NCBI RefSeq assembly: GCF_019049255.1 | Contig: NZ_JAGMUJ010000013.1 | Location: 17,432-81,431, forward strand | Source: Streptomyces sp. AC558_RSS880 | GTDB taxonomy: Bacteria > Actinomycetota > Actinomycetes > Streptomycetales > Streptomycetaceae | DNA: 64,000 nucleotides | Direction: 5' to 3' | In this document: positions 8,722 to 16,839 of the stretch, one piece after another | How the letters are laid out: the number at the start of each line of letters is the position of its first letter | Numbering within the stretch: position 1 is the first letter of the stretch | The notes under the pieces: model-generated | Seen by the model: the letters and a program-made list of their open reading frames with translations, nothing else | The model's database searches: none | What the model was told of the DNA's origin: nothing | Position numbers and translations under genes: made by a program

Positions 8722-11451
8722 TTGAGTCCTCGCAGGACCCATGCGTACAAGCCGCTCAGCCTGAAACGGCGGGCCTGGCTGACCGTCGGAGCCGTCGTGC
8801 TCAGTGGCGCGGGCGCCGTCACGTACGCGGTGGCCGGTCAGTCGTCCGCACCGGCCGACCCGCGGGAGGAGGCCCGCGAGCCGAGCGTCCACACGCTGGA
8901 GATGGAGAACCGGGGCGCGGGCCGCCGGGGGCTCGACCGGCAGGCCACGGAGCGCTTCAGCGCGGTGCTGGTGACCTGGGACAACCCGGAGGCGGACGCC
9001 AAGGGCACGCCCGAGGTGCGCACCCGGGACGTGGAGACCGGCGAGTGGTCCGGCTGGCGGAAGCTGGAGGACGAGCCGAACCAGGCCGACGGCGCGGAGG
9101 GCGAGCGGGCGGCGACCCGCGGCGGTACGGCGTCGGTGTGGACCGACGACTCCGACGGCGTCGAGGTCCGCGTGGTGAACGCCGACGGCACCCAGGCGGG
9201 CGGTCAGCCGGCCGGCATGGACGTCAAGCTCCTCGACCCGGGCACGGACCCCGAGGGCGCGCCGACGGTCGCGGCCATGGAGCCGGCCGCGTTCCTGGCG
9301 GAGACCACGGCACCGGTGACCACGGAGCCGACGGAGACGCAGACCACCGGGCCGACGGAGACCCAGACCACCGGAACGCCTGCGGAGCCGCCCGCCACGG
9401 ACACGGCCACGCCCACGGACACGGCGTCCGCGGAGCCGACCGGCGCCCCGTCGGAGACGGCCACGGACACCGCGTCCCCCGAGCCGACGCCCACCGTCCC
9501 CGAGCCCCGCCCGTCGACGGTCGTGAAGCCGCCCGTCATCACGCAGGCCGAGTGGGGCGCGTCCACGGACTACGACGGAACGCCGAGCTACGGCACCGAG
9601 ATCAAGGCCGCCGTCATCCACCACACCGGCGTCGACAGCGACAACAGCGTCTCCTGCGCCGACTCGCGGGCCCGGATGCGCTCCATCCAGCAGGAGCACT
9701 TCGCGCGCGGCTACTACGACATCGGCTACAACTTCGTCGTCGACCGCTGCGGGCAGATCTTCGAGGGCCGCAGCGGCGGCATGGACCTGCCGGTGGTCGG
9801 CGCGCACGACGTCGGCTTCAACACCGACACGCTCGGCATCTCGTACCTGGGCAACTTCGAGAGCGCCCGCCCGAGCCGGGCCGCGCTGGACTCGATCGCG
9901 CGGGTCGTCGCCTGGAAGTTCGGCATGTACGGCATCGACCCGACCGGCAAGGTCACGCTGACCTCCGGCACGGAGGCCGGCGTCAGCGGCAACAAGATCG
10001 ACAAGGGTGAGTCGGTCACCCTGCCGCGGGTCCTCGGCCACCGGGACACCAACTACACGGCCTGCCCCGGCGCGAACCTGTACCCGAAGCTGTCCCTCAT
10101 CGCCGCGCTCGCCAAGACCCCGGGCGTCTCGCACGCCCTGGCCACCTCGGACCACAACCGGGACGGCCTCGCCGACCTGGTCGCCGGCACCCCGAAGGCC
10201 TCCAGCGGCGGCAGCGTGACCGTGATCCCCGGCGGACTGAACGGCCCGGTCACCGGAGCGAAGAGGACGCTCACCCAGAGCAGCGCCGGCGTCCCCGGCT
10301 CCAACGAGTCCGGTGACGGCTTCGGCACCTCCACCGCCTGGGGCGACGTCAACGGCGACGGCCACGCGGACCTCGCGATCGGCGTGCCCGGCGAGAACGA
10401 CACCGACGGCGACACCGACCGCGGTGGCGTCGTGGTGATGTACGGCCCGGGCCTGAACACCGGCTTCTCGTACTCCACCTCGGGCGTCACGCAGACCGGC
10501 GCGAAGCTCGGCACCACGGTCGCCGTCGGCGACTTCGACGGTGACGGCAAGGCGGACGTGTTCGCGGCCGGCACCGGCCGGGGCGGCAACTGGAACGCCC
10601 GGCACACCGGCGGCGCCACCAAGTACGGCACCCTCACCGGTTCCACCGGTGCCGTCTCCTACCTGGACGCCGCGAGCGGCGACTTCAACCGGGACGGCTA
10701 CGCGGACATCGCCCTCAACTACCGCGACACCGGCGGCATCAGCCGCATCGTCCGCTTCGCGGGTTCCGCGTCCGGCCTGACCAAGGCGGGCGTCCTCTCC
10801 GTCAAGGGCGGGCGCTCCCTCGCCGCGGGCGACTTCAACGGCAACGGCTACGACGACATCGTCATCGGCCAGCCGGTGGCCGCCGAGTCCGGCGGTTCGA
10901 CGCCGGGCGGGCGGATCGCCATGGTCCTGGGCACGTCGACCGGGTTCACCACCACCGGCATGCGGACCCTCCACCAGGACACCTCCGGCGTCCCCGGCGG
11001 CAACGAGTCCGGTGACGCGCTGGGCACCTCGGTGTCGGCCGGCGACTACAACCGCGACGGCTACGCGGACGTCCTGGCCGGTGCCCCCGGCGAGGACCTC
11101 ACCCGCAGCGGCAGCAGCCGCAAGGACGCGGGTCAGGTGCTCCTGTTCCGCGGCGGCTCCTCCGGCCTCACCGGCTCCGGCGCGGTGGGCGTCTCCCAGG
11201 ACACCTCCGGCATCGCCGGCTCCACGGAGTCCGGTGACCGGTTCGGTTCCGCGGTGTCCCTGACGGACCTGTCCGGCTACGGCCGCGCGGACCTGACGGT
11301 CGGCGCGGACGGCGAGGACACCTCGGACGGCGTGCTCCTGTACCTGCCGAGCAACGGCTCGGGCCTCGGCTACGGCGACTCGTACGCCTTCGGCAGGGGC
11401 ACCCTCGGCCTGGCGGCGGACGTCCGGCTGGGCCAGACCCTGACGCCGTAA
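8722..11451 (+). CDS. Secreted peptidoglycan-recognition (PGRP/amidase-2) N-acetylmuramoyl-L-alanine amidase with C-terminal FG-GAP repeats
   Basis: 909 residues from a TTG at 8722 preceded by GGTGGGG. A signal peptide (LKRRAWLTVGAVVLSGAGAVTYAVA) is followed by a poorly conserved region and a Thr/Glu/Pro-rich linker. The PGRP/amidase domain spans roughly residues 260-465: ITQAEWGASTDY, the zinc-ligand motif VIHHTGVD, GYYDIGYNFVVD, and the second ligand region GHRDTNYTACPG. The remainder is about seven FG-GAP/integrin-alpha-type repeats, each with a calcium-binding DxNxDGxxD core, for example DHNRDGLADL, DVNGDGHADLAIG, DFDGDGKADV and DYNRDGYADVLAG. The repeats predict a seven-bladed propeller. 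The enzyme should act on the cell wall outside the membrane. A 20-bp terminator hairpin follows the stop. Confidence 0.92.
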   Translation: MSPRRTHAYKPLSLKRRAWLTVGAVVLSGAGAVTYAVAGQSSAPADPREEAREPSVHTLEMENRGAGRRGLDRQATERFSAVLVTWDNPEADAKGTPEVRTRDVETGEWSGWRKLEDEPNQADGAEGERAATRGGTASVWTDDSDGVEVRVVNADGTQAGGQPAGMDVKLLDPGTDPEGAPTVAAMEPAAFLAETTAPVTTEPTETQTTGPTETQTTGTPAEPPATDTATPTDTASAEPTGAPSETATDTASPEPTPTVPEPRPSTVVKPPVITQAEWGASTDYDGTPSYGTEIKAAVIHHTGVDSDNSVSCADSRARMRSIQQEHFARGYYDIGYNFVVDRCGQIFEGRSGGMDLPVVGAHDVGFNTDTLGISYLGNFESARPSRAALDSIARVVAWKFGMYGIDPTGKVTLTSGTEAGVSGNKIDKGESVTLPRVLGHRDTNYTACPGANLYPKLSLIAALAKTPGVSHALATSDHNRDGLADLVAGTPKASSGGSVTVIPGGLNGPVTGAKRTLTQSSAGVPGSNESGDGFGTSTAWGDVNGDGHADLAIGVPGENDTDGDTDRGGVVVMYGPGLNTGFSYSTSGVTQTGAKLGTTVAVGDFDGDGKADVFAAGTGRGGNWNARHTGGATKYGTLTGSTGAVSYLDAASGDFNRDGYADIALNYRDTGGISRIVRFAGSASGLTKAGVLSVKGGRSLAAGDFNGNGYDDIVIGQPVAAESGGSTPGGRIAMVLGTSTGFTTTGMRTLHQDTSGVPGGNESGDALGTSVSAGDYNRDGYADVLAGAPGEDLTRSGSSRKDAGQVLLFRGGSSGLTGSGAVGVSQDTSGIAGSTESGDRFGSAVSLTDLSGYGRADLTVGADGEDTSDGVLLYLPSNGSGLGYGDSYAFGRGTLGLAADVRLGQTLTP

Positions 11452-11465
11452 CCCGCACCCGGCAC

Positions 11466-11512
11466 GACGACGGCCGGGGTCCCGCGCGCCATGCGGGACC
11501 CCGGCCGTCGTC
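11466..11512. terminator. Strong terminator after the amidase gene
   Basis: Perfect 20-bp GC-rich stem (11466-11485 with 11493-11512) and a seven-base loop, beginning 14 bp after the amidase stop. A related partial GC-rich repeat follows directly, before the convergent gene ending at 11558. Confidence 0.85.
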
Positions 11513-11557
11513 CGTGTCGGGCCCGCGCGCCGTGCGGGGCCCCGGCCGTCGCAGGCG

Positions 11558-11968
11558 TCAGGCCCGTGCGCCGTCCGACGCGTCGCGGCACAGCAGGCGG
11601 AGGGAGCCGTCGCCCGTGTAGCAGCGGCGGGCCTCGTCGATGGGGTCCCAGAGGCGGCCGTCGGGGGTGCGGACCCAGTGGTCGCCGCCGGAGGACCACC
11701 ACTCGCCGCCGGTCTGGCGGGCGATCACCTCGCCGGCGTAGGCGCCGAATCCGCGCAGCACCAGTTCCACGGCGGCGAACGGGGCCTCCTCCTGGCGTAT
11801 GTCCTCGATCATCCGGTCGACGCTCCACAGACTGCGCGCCGAGTAGTCGAGGCGCAGCCGTGCCCCTTCCCGCATCGCCGCCACCGCGTCCGCCGCCCAG
11901 CGGACCGGCTTGGTCGCGGCCGAGGGCCTGGTCTCCTGCTGTGTGGTCACAGTCGTCGCAGTCGTCAC
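11558..11968 (-). CDS. Conserved hypothetical protein (136 aa)
   Basis: Starts at GTG 11968. The protein opens with a Thr-rich tail, then a helical core (VRWAADAVAAMREGARLRLDYSARSLWSVDRMIEDIRQEEAPFAAVELVLRGFGAYAGEVIARQTGGEWW) and ends with WVRTPDGRLWDPIDEARRCYTGDGSLRLLCRD. No signal peptide or membrane helix is seen. The conserved Trp-rich central part resembles small actinobacterial proteins of unknown function. Coding potential is supported by biased third positions and by a plausible CCAGGAT ribosome site. It is convergent with the amidase gene and lies 65 bp from the next gene on its own strand. Confidence 0.65.
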   Translation of the reverse strand: MTTATTVTTQQETRPSAATKPVRWAADAVAAMREGARLRLDYSARSLWSVDRMIEDIRQEEAPFAAVELVLRGFGAYAGEVIARQTGGEWWSSGGDHWVRTPDGRLWDPIDEARRCYTGDGSLRLLCRDASDGARA

Positions 11969-12033
11969 ATCCTGGTAAGCGATCCGGCGAAGCGTTTCGT
12001 CACTGCCGTTCGGATCGTGCCGGCATCACGGAC

Positions 12034-12591
12034 CTAGGCGTCCCGGCGGCTGCGGCGGGACACCACGGCGCGCAGGACCCGGCGCCCCTCCGTCGAGACC
12101 TCGAGGGCTCCGCGCAGGCCCGCCGGGCCGTGGGCGGCGAGGAGTTCCAGGACCGTGAGCTGGCGGCGCAGTTCGGCGGCGAGCAGCGGCGACAGGCCGT
12201 CGGAGCGGCCGTCACGGCGGGCGTCGGCGAGACCGGAGTCGTCGCCGCCGCCGTCCAGCAGCCGGTGGATCCGCAGCGCGGTGACGGAGCAGCCGTCGGC
12301 CCACTCCCGCAGCCCGGCGGCGGACCACTCGGCGGGGGCGCCGGCGAGCATCCGGTGCGCGAGCGTCACGGCCTCGTCCGCGCCGCCGTCCGCCGCGTCC
12401 AGCGTGCCGCGGGCCTGCTCCAGCCGCTGTGCCCAGTCACCGGCGGGCGCGGCCGGGGAGAGGCTCGCCCACAGCGGCCGCAGCACCTCGTCGTCGCCGC
12501 CCAGCAGCGGCACGCACCGATCCAAACAAGCCAGCCCGCTCACGGCCAGCCCGCGCTCGTCGGCCCGCGCGATCAGTTCCACCAGGCTCAT
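12034..12591 (-). CDS. Conserved hypothetical helical protein (185 aa)
   Basis: ATG 12591 is chosen because a perfect AGGAGG lies five bases upstream; the open frame itself extends to 12654. The sequence (MSLVELIARADERGLAVSGLACLDRCVPLLGG onward) is Leu/Ala-rich and mostly alpha-helical, soluble, with no catalytic motif that I recognise. It ends in a basic tail (VVSRRSRRDA). It lies between two other conserved hypotheticals on the same strand, with gaps of 65 and 106 bp, so a loose transcription unit is possible. Function unknown. Confidence 0.7.
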   Translation of the reverse strand: MSLVELIARADERGLAVSGLACLDRCVPLLGGDDEVLRPLWASLSPAAPAGDWAQRLEQARGTLDAADGGADEAVTLAHRMLAGAPAEWSAAGLREWADGCSVTALRIHRLLDGGGDDSGLADARRDGRSDGLSPLLAAELRRQLTVLELLAAHGPAGLRGALEVSTEGRRVLRAVVSRRSRRDA

Positions 12592-12697
12592 CCACGCCTC
12601 CTCAAGGGGTGTTCGCGGGCCCCGGACGAGGCCCTCACGTGCCCCATCCCTCACGGAGCCCGCATCTCCCCTTACTGCGTGCGACGGGCCAGGAGTG

Positions 12698-13204
12698 TCA
12701 CAGGGGCACCACGCCGAGCCGGTCGAGGAGGCGGAAGAGGAGGTTTTCGGCCACCGGGTCGGGGTCGGCGGTCAGCACCTCGGCCAGGTCCTCGGCGGAC
12801 GCGGTGCGCCCCGCCTCCTCGGCCCAGAAGACGGCCCGCTCGGCGGCGTCGGAGGGATCCAGGAAGTAGTCCTCCAGCGTGAGCCCCTCCTGCTGCCCCT
12901 CGAGGTAGCCGGCCATGCGGGCCCGCGCCAGGCAGGTCGTCCACGCCCCGCTCTCCGGTGACGCCGCCTCCACCACCACGCAGTCGCTGTTCATGACGTA
13001 TCCGAACAGCGCGGGCGCGCCGGTCTCCCGGGCCAGGTCGTTCATGTTCCCGATGTCGCCCCGGCCGCCCGGGTACTCCCACACCTGCCAGCCGCCGGGC
13101 GCCGAGGTGTGCAGGGTCATGTCCCCGGCCGCACCGGCCAGCGTGTCCAGTTCGGCGAGCGGCCGCTCCCCGCGGCCCACGACGAAATACCCCCAGTAGC
13201 CCAT
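12698..13204 (-). CDS. Conserved hypothetical protein (168 aa)
   Basis: ATG 13204 gives a protein starting MGYWGYFVVGRGERPLAEL, preceded by GGGGGAA at suitable spacing. The open frame upstream of this point has shadow-like composition. The middle contains WQVWEYPGGRGDIGNMNDLARETGAPALFGYVMNSDCVVVEAASP, an alpha/beta pattern typical of small cytoplasmic proteins found across actinobacteria, and the C-terminus (DPVAENLLFRLLDRLGVVPL) is helical. No signal peptide, membrane segment or catalytic triad is evident. I do not recognise a function. It precedes the hypothetical gene at 12591 on the same strand. Confidence 0.7.
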   Translation of the reverse strand: MGYWGYFVVGRGERPLAELDTLAGAAGDMTLHTSAPGGWQVWEYPGGRGDIGNMNDLARETGAPALFGYVMNSDCVVVEAASPESGAWTTCLARARMAGYLEGQQEGLTLEDYFLDPSDAAERAVFWAEEAGRTASAEDLAEVLTADPDPVAENLLFRLLDRLGVVPL

Positions 13205-13326
13205 GTGCCGCTGTTCCCCCGGTGTGTCGGTTCTCCGTCCTGTCCAGAACACCACCACAGTCGTACGGGAGTTCGCAGCCATATGCGGCAATCCGTCCCA
13301 CGACACGGGCCGGCCCGGCGGTCCGG

Positions 13327-14973
13327 TCAGTCCAGCCTGTCGGCCAGGCTCCGGAACTGCGCCCAGGACAGCTCCGGTTCGTCCGGGTCCCAGAGTTTCT
13401 GGACGGTCGCCCGCAGCGGCATCCTGATCCCGTCCGCGACCTGGTCCTGGGTCTGGGCCCGGGGGATGTCGCCCCAGATCGCGAAGGACCCGCCGAGGAT
13501 CCGGTCGTCGTACCGCTCCGGGACGGCGGTGGTGCCGCGCAGCACCAGCGGCGTCCACTGCTCGTAGATTCGCTCGCCCGTCGGATAGACGAAGGTCAGG
13601 GGCTCCCCGAGGACGTAGTAGAGGAACTCGTCGTTGTAGTTGACGACCTCACGGCCCTCGCTCAGGTACTCCGCGGGCTGCCGGGCGCCGATCTCCTTGC
13701 CGGTCCAGTAGGCGACCCGGATGTCCTTCGCGGCCCGCACCGACCCGCCCCGGAAGAAGCCGTCGTTCCAGGCGCGGGGCGTGCGGTCGTGCGCGCGGAC
13801 GGTGGCGGCCCGGTCGTTGAGCCAGCCGGTGGTCAGGTCCTCCACGGTCGCGCCGGAGCCGTACTTCTCCCGCGCGGCGGCGGCCAGGCCCGGGAACGAC
13901 GCCTCGGGGTCGGGGACCACCAGCGCCTGGTACTCGTCGCCGCCCAGGTGCCACTGCCCGCCCGGGAAGAGCCCGGCGTACTCGTCCAGCAGGTCGTCGA
14001 CGATCTCGGCGGACCCGGGTTTCGAGATGTCGATCGCGCCGCGCACGGCGCCGCCCCCCACATCGCGCAGCTGGAGGTCCGGGTGGGCGGCGATGACCGC
14101 GCCGAGGTGTCCGGGCGAGTCGATCTCGGGGACGACGGTGATGTGCCGGCTCTCCGCGAGGTCGACGATCCTCTTCACCTGCGCCTTGGTCAGGTGGTCC
14201 GCGGACACGATCTCCGGGTGCGAGTCGGACTCGATGCGGAAGCCCTGGTCGTCGGAGAAGTGCAGGCCGATCTCGTTGAACTTCAGATCGCCCAGCTCGC
14301 GGATCCGGTCCTCGATCCAGCCGGCGGTGTAGTGCTTGCGCGCGATGTCCAGCATCAGCCCGCGCCGCTGCTTGGCGGGCTCGTCGCGCACCACGCCCTC
14401 GGGGGCGGCGCCGGCCCCCTTGATCTCCTGCTTGAGGGTGCGGGTGCCGTAGAACGCGCCCGCCTCGCCGGGAGCGCTGACGGTCACCCGCCCGTCCCGC
14501 ACGGTCATCGTGTACGACTCGGGGTTCGCGCCCGCGTCCCGGTTCAGCTCCAGCCGCAGGTCCCCGGCCCGCCGGTCGCCCTTCTCCCCCGCGTACGCCA
14601 GTCCCAGCTCACCGGCGATCAGCCGCCCCTCGTCGGCCAGCGCGGGATCGTCCACGACCACCCGGTGGTCCTTCGCGGGACGCCAGCCCGGGCCGCGCTC
14701 CGCGGTGTGGTCGCGTACGGCGGGTATGGTGCGCGGCGCCTGCGACAGCGGGTAGGTGCGGCTGGGGCTCGGACGCGGGCTCTCCGCGGGGGAGGCCGCC
14801 GCCCGGCCCGCGGGCGCTCCGTCGCCGTCCGAGGCCGCCCAGAGGCCGAGGCCCACGCCGGACGCGGCCACCAGCGCGCCCGCGGCGACGGCCACGACCG
14901 GCACCCATCGCCGCCGCACCGTCCCCGTCACCGTGCGGCGCCCGTGCTCCCTGTGCTGCCTGTGCTGACTCAC
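13327..14973 (-). CDS. Secreted GH20 beta-N-acetylhexosaminidase
   Basis: 548 residues from GTG 14973. A basic N-terminus and hydrophobic segment (VPVVAVAAGALVAASGVGLGLWAA) give a signal peptide or membrane anchor. A GH20b-like N-terminal domain (residues about 90-190) is followed by the TIM barrel: RGLMLDIARKHYTAGWIEDRIRELG, FSDDQGFRIES, VVPEIDSPGHLGAVIAAHPDL, and the catalytic Asp-Glu pair in WHLGGDEYQ. The protein should release GlcNAc from chitin oligomers or peptidoglycan fragments outside the cell, by the substrate-assisted mechanism of the family. No DasR-like operator was found in the short upstream region. Confidence 0.9.
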   Translation of the reverse strand: MSQHRQHREHGRRTVTGTVRRRWVPVVAVAAGALVAASGVGLGLWAASDGDGAPAGRAAASPAESPRPSPSRTYPLSQAPRTIPAVRDHTAERGPGWRPAKDHRVVVDDPALADEGRLIAGELGLAYAGEKGDRRAGDLRLELNRDAGANPESYTMTVRDGRVTVSAPGEAGAFYGTRTLKQEIKGAGAAPEGVVRDEPAKQRRGLMLDIARKHYTAGWIEDRIRELGDLKFNEIGLHFSDDQGFRIESDSHPEIVSADHLTKAQVKRIVDLAESRHITVVPEIDSPGHLGAVIAAHPDLQLRDVGGGAVRGAIDISKPGSAEIVDDLLDEYAGLFPGGQWHLGGDEYQALVVPDPEASFPGLAAAAREKYGSGATVEDLTTGWLNDRAATVRAHDRTPRAWNDGFFRGGSVRAAKDIRVAYWTGKEIGARQPAEYLSEGREVVNYNDEFLYYVLGEPLTFVYPTGERIYEQWTPLVLRGTTAVPERYDDRILGGSFAIWGDIPRAQTQDQVADGIRMPLRATVQKLWDPDEPELSWAQFRSLADRLD

Positions 14974-15086
14974 CCAGCCAACGTACGACCCGAACGAGTG
15001 AAGGGCGCGGATGAGCCGCCTTCAAACTCTGCCGTCCGGGTGAATTCGGGGTACCGATCGGACACGTCTCGGACTCACTCGATAAC

Positions 15087-15773
15087 GTGTCGTCACAACT
15101 CTCACAGCATCTTCCATCGATACATACGCGACGCCCACGAGGACCCACGCTGCCTGCGCACCGTCTCCCAGACCTCCCCGGCCGAGTCGCCATACCCGGG
15201 CAGTCCCGCGGCGCACCCGGCGCCCCGCCCGCGCTCGAGCGGTTCAACACCGCTCCCGCCGAGGATGCCGAGCGCGCCCTCCTGGCCTGCCTGCGCAGCC
15301 TGCGCTGGGCCCTGCGCCTCTCCGGCCACCGCCCCTACCCCGACCTGCCGTCCCTCCTGGCCGCCTCCGACGAGGCGGCGTACGACCTCTCCCCCGAGGA
15401 ACTGACGGAGGCCCTGGCCGCGGAATCCCTCCCCGCCCTCCCCGACGGCACCTACTCCGCCGCCCACACGGCCCTGAACGCGGCCCACACGGCGTACGAG
15501 ACCAAGTTCGGCCACGTGTTCGTCATCTGCCTGGACGGCGTCCCCGAGGAAGAGGCCCTGGACCGGGTCCTGGAGAGCATCCGGTCACGATTGGCGAACG
15601 ATCCGGACGACGAACGAGCGGTGGCGGCGGAAGAACTCCGGCGCCTGGCCAGGGAGCGGTTGCTCGCCCTGCTGGGGGCACGGGGCTACGACATGTACGG
15701 CTCCGCCACGTGGACACGACCGGCCACCGACGGCTCCACGCCCGGCACACGCGACAAAGCCCCGCCCGGGTAG
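15087..15773 (+). CDS. OHCU decarboxylase-like protein lacking catalytic residues
   Basis: About 228 residues if GTG 15087 is used. The start is uncertain: the first 50 residues look non-conserved and a GAGGA site precedes a non-canonical CTG at about 15150. From residue 50 the protein follows the 2-oxo-4-hydroxy-4-carboxy-5-ureidoimidazoline decarboxylase fold: ERFNTAPAEDAERALLACLRSLRWAL, the helix ending YETKFGHVFVICLDG, and SRLANDPDDERAVAAEELRRLARERLLALL. The family's catalytic His-Pro pair and the following Glu-Gln are absent: the stretch reads ALAAESLPALPDG and YSAAHTALNAAH. A non-catalytic paralogue is therefore likely. It lies 178 bp upstream of the sdh operon on the same strand. Confidence 0.65.
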   Translation: MSSQLSQHLPSIHTRRPRGPTLPAHRLPDLPGRVAIPGQSRGAPGAPPALERFNTAPAEDAERALLACLRSLRWALRLSGHRPYPDLPSLLAASDEAAYDLSPEELTEALAAESLPALPDGTYSAAHTALNAAHTAYETKFGHVFVICLDGVPEEEALDRVLESIRSRLANDPDDERAVAAEELRRLARERLLALLGARGYDMYGSATWTRPATDGSTPGTRDKAPPG

Positions 15774-15790
15774 CCGCCAAGAACCGACAC

Positions 15791-15806
15791 GCACCCCTTC
15801 GGGTGC
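15791..15806 (+). terminator. Small hairpin between OHCU-like gene and sdhC
   Basis: Six-bp GC stem (15791-15796 with 15801-15806) with a cttc loop, 18 bp past the stop of the OHCU-like gene and upstream of the sdhC ribosome site. It may be a weak terminator or part of the sdh leader. Confidence 0.35.
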
Positions 15807-15951
15807 AACTTTGATCACACCCCCCGACCCCGCCGATGCCCGGCGCCGACGGCTCGCTACGATGCTGAGGGCCGGTGGACCGTACCCGGCCGGGCCCGAC
15901 CGACAAGGAAAGCCGGCGCGGCCCCGAACCCCGCTCCCGGAGGAAACTTCC

Positions 15952-16332
15952 GTGCCGGCTGGAACGCTGTACCGCGGCCGGGAAGGAATGTGGTCCTGGG
16001 TGGCTCACCGAGTCACCGGCGTCCTCATTTTCTTCTTCCTGTTCGTTCACGTGCTGGACACCGCTCTCGTGCGGGTGTCCCCCGAGGCCTACGACACCGT
16101 CGTGGCCACGTACAAGACGCCGATCGTCGCGCTGCTGGAGTACGGCCTCGTCGCCGCCATCCTGTTCCACGCGCTCAACGGCCTGCGTGTCATCGCCGTC
16201 GACTTCTGGGTCAAGGGCGCCCGCTACCAGAAGCAGATGCTCTGGACCGTCGTCGCCCTGTGGCTCGTGCTGATGATCGGGGCGATCTACCCCGTGCTCG
16301 GCCACGCCGCTCGTGAACTGTTCGGGAGCTGA
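15952..16332 (+). CDS. sdhC: Succinate dehydrogenase cytochrome b556 subunit SdhC
   Basis: 126 residues from GTG 15952, preceded by GGAGGAAA; the open frame extends upstream to 15811 but the conserved protein begins with VPAGTLYRGREGMWSWVAHR. Three transmembrane helices are visible: GVLIFFFLFVHVLDTALV, ALLEYGLVAAILFHALNGLRVIAVD and MLWTVVALWLVLMIGAIYPVL. The HRVTG motif and the His in FVHVLD are typical of the family, in which a His ligates heme b. With SdhD it anchors the SdhAB dimer and passes electrons to menaquinone. First gene of the sdhCDAB operon, five bases before sdhD. Confidence 0.93.
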   Translation: MPAGTLYRGREGMWSWVAHRVTGVLIFFFLFVHVLDTALVRVSPEAYDTVVATYKTPIVALLEYGLVAAILFHALNGLRVIAVDFWVKGARYQKQMLWTVVALWLVLMIGAIYPVLGHAARELFGS

Positions 16333-16337
16333 CACCC

Positions 16338-16820
16338 ATGTCCACGACTGACACCACCGCCTCGGGCATCGGCCCCGTCGAAGGCGCCTCGCTCTACTCC
16401 GTCGACAACCCGGCGCCGGTCATCGAGCCCCCGCGCAAGCGGACCAAGAAGAGCCCGAAGAGCACGCGCGGCAACTTCGAGATGGCCGCCTGGCTGTTCA
16501 TGCGCCTGTCCGGCGTCGTCCTGGTCGTCCTCGTCATCGGCCACCTGCTGATCCAGCTGGTCCTCGACGGCGGCGTCTCCAAGATCGGCTTCGCCTTCGT
16601 GGCCGGCCGCTGGGCCTCGCCGTTCTGGCAGGTCTGGGACCTGCTGATGCTGTGGCTGGCGATGCTGCACGGCGCCAACGGCCTGCGCACGGTCATCAAC
16701 GACTACGCGGAGCGGCCGAACACCCGGCTGTGGCTCAAGGGCCTGCTCTACACCGCCACGGTGTTCACCATCCTGCTGGGCACGCTGGTGATCTTCACCT
16801 TCGACCCGAACATCCGCTAG
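16338..16820 (+). CDS. sdhD: Succinate dehydrogenase membrane anchor subunit SdhD
   Basis: 160 residues. An N-terminal soluble extension (residues 1-48, with a basic [16 protein letters not shown] segment) precedes three membrane helices: [51 protein letters not shown] and [21 protein letters not shown]. The RLSG motif, the His of VIGHLL and the HGANGLR motif are conserved among actinobacterial SdhD proteins and form the quinone and heme region. It directly follows sdhC with a five-base gap, and sdhA begins 19 bp after it. Confidence 0.93.
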   Translation: MSTTDTTASGIGPVEGASLYSVDNPAPVIEPPRKRTKKSPKSTRGNFEMAAWLFMRLSGVVLVVLVIGHLLIQLVLDGGVSKIGFAFVAGRWASPFWQVWDLLMLWLAMLHGANGLRTVINDYAERPNTRLWLKGLLYTATVFTILLGTLVIFTFDPNIR

Positions 16821-16839
16821 GCACGGGGCTGCGAGAATC

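Noticed and set aside
8707..10974. 755-residue open frame antisense to the amidase gene
   Set aside because: Composition is Gly/Arg/Val/Ala-rich with no domain, and the opposite strand encodes a clear PGRP and FG-GAP protein. High GC keeps antisense frames open.
14974..15086. DasR-type operator upstream of the hexosaminidase
   Set aside because: No match to the ACTGGTCTAGACCAGT-like consensus was found in this short region.
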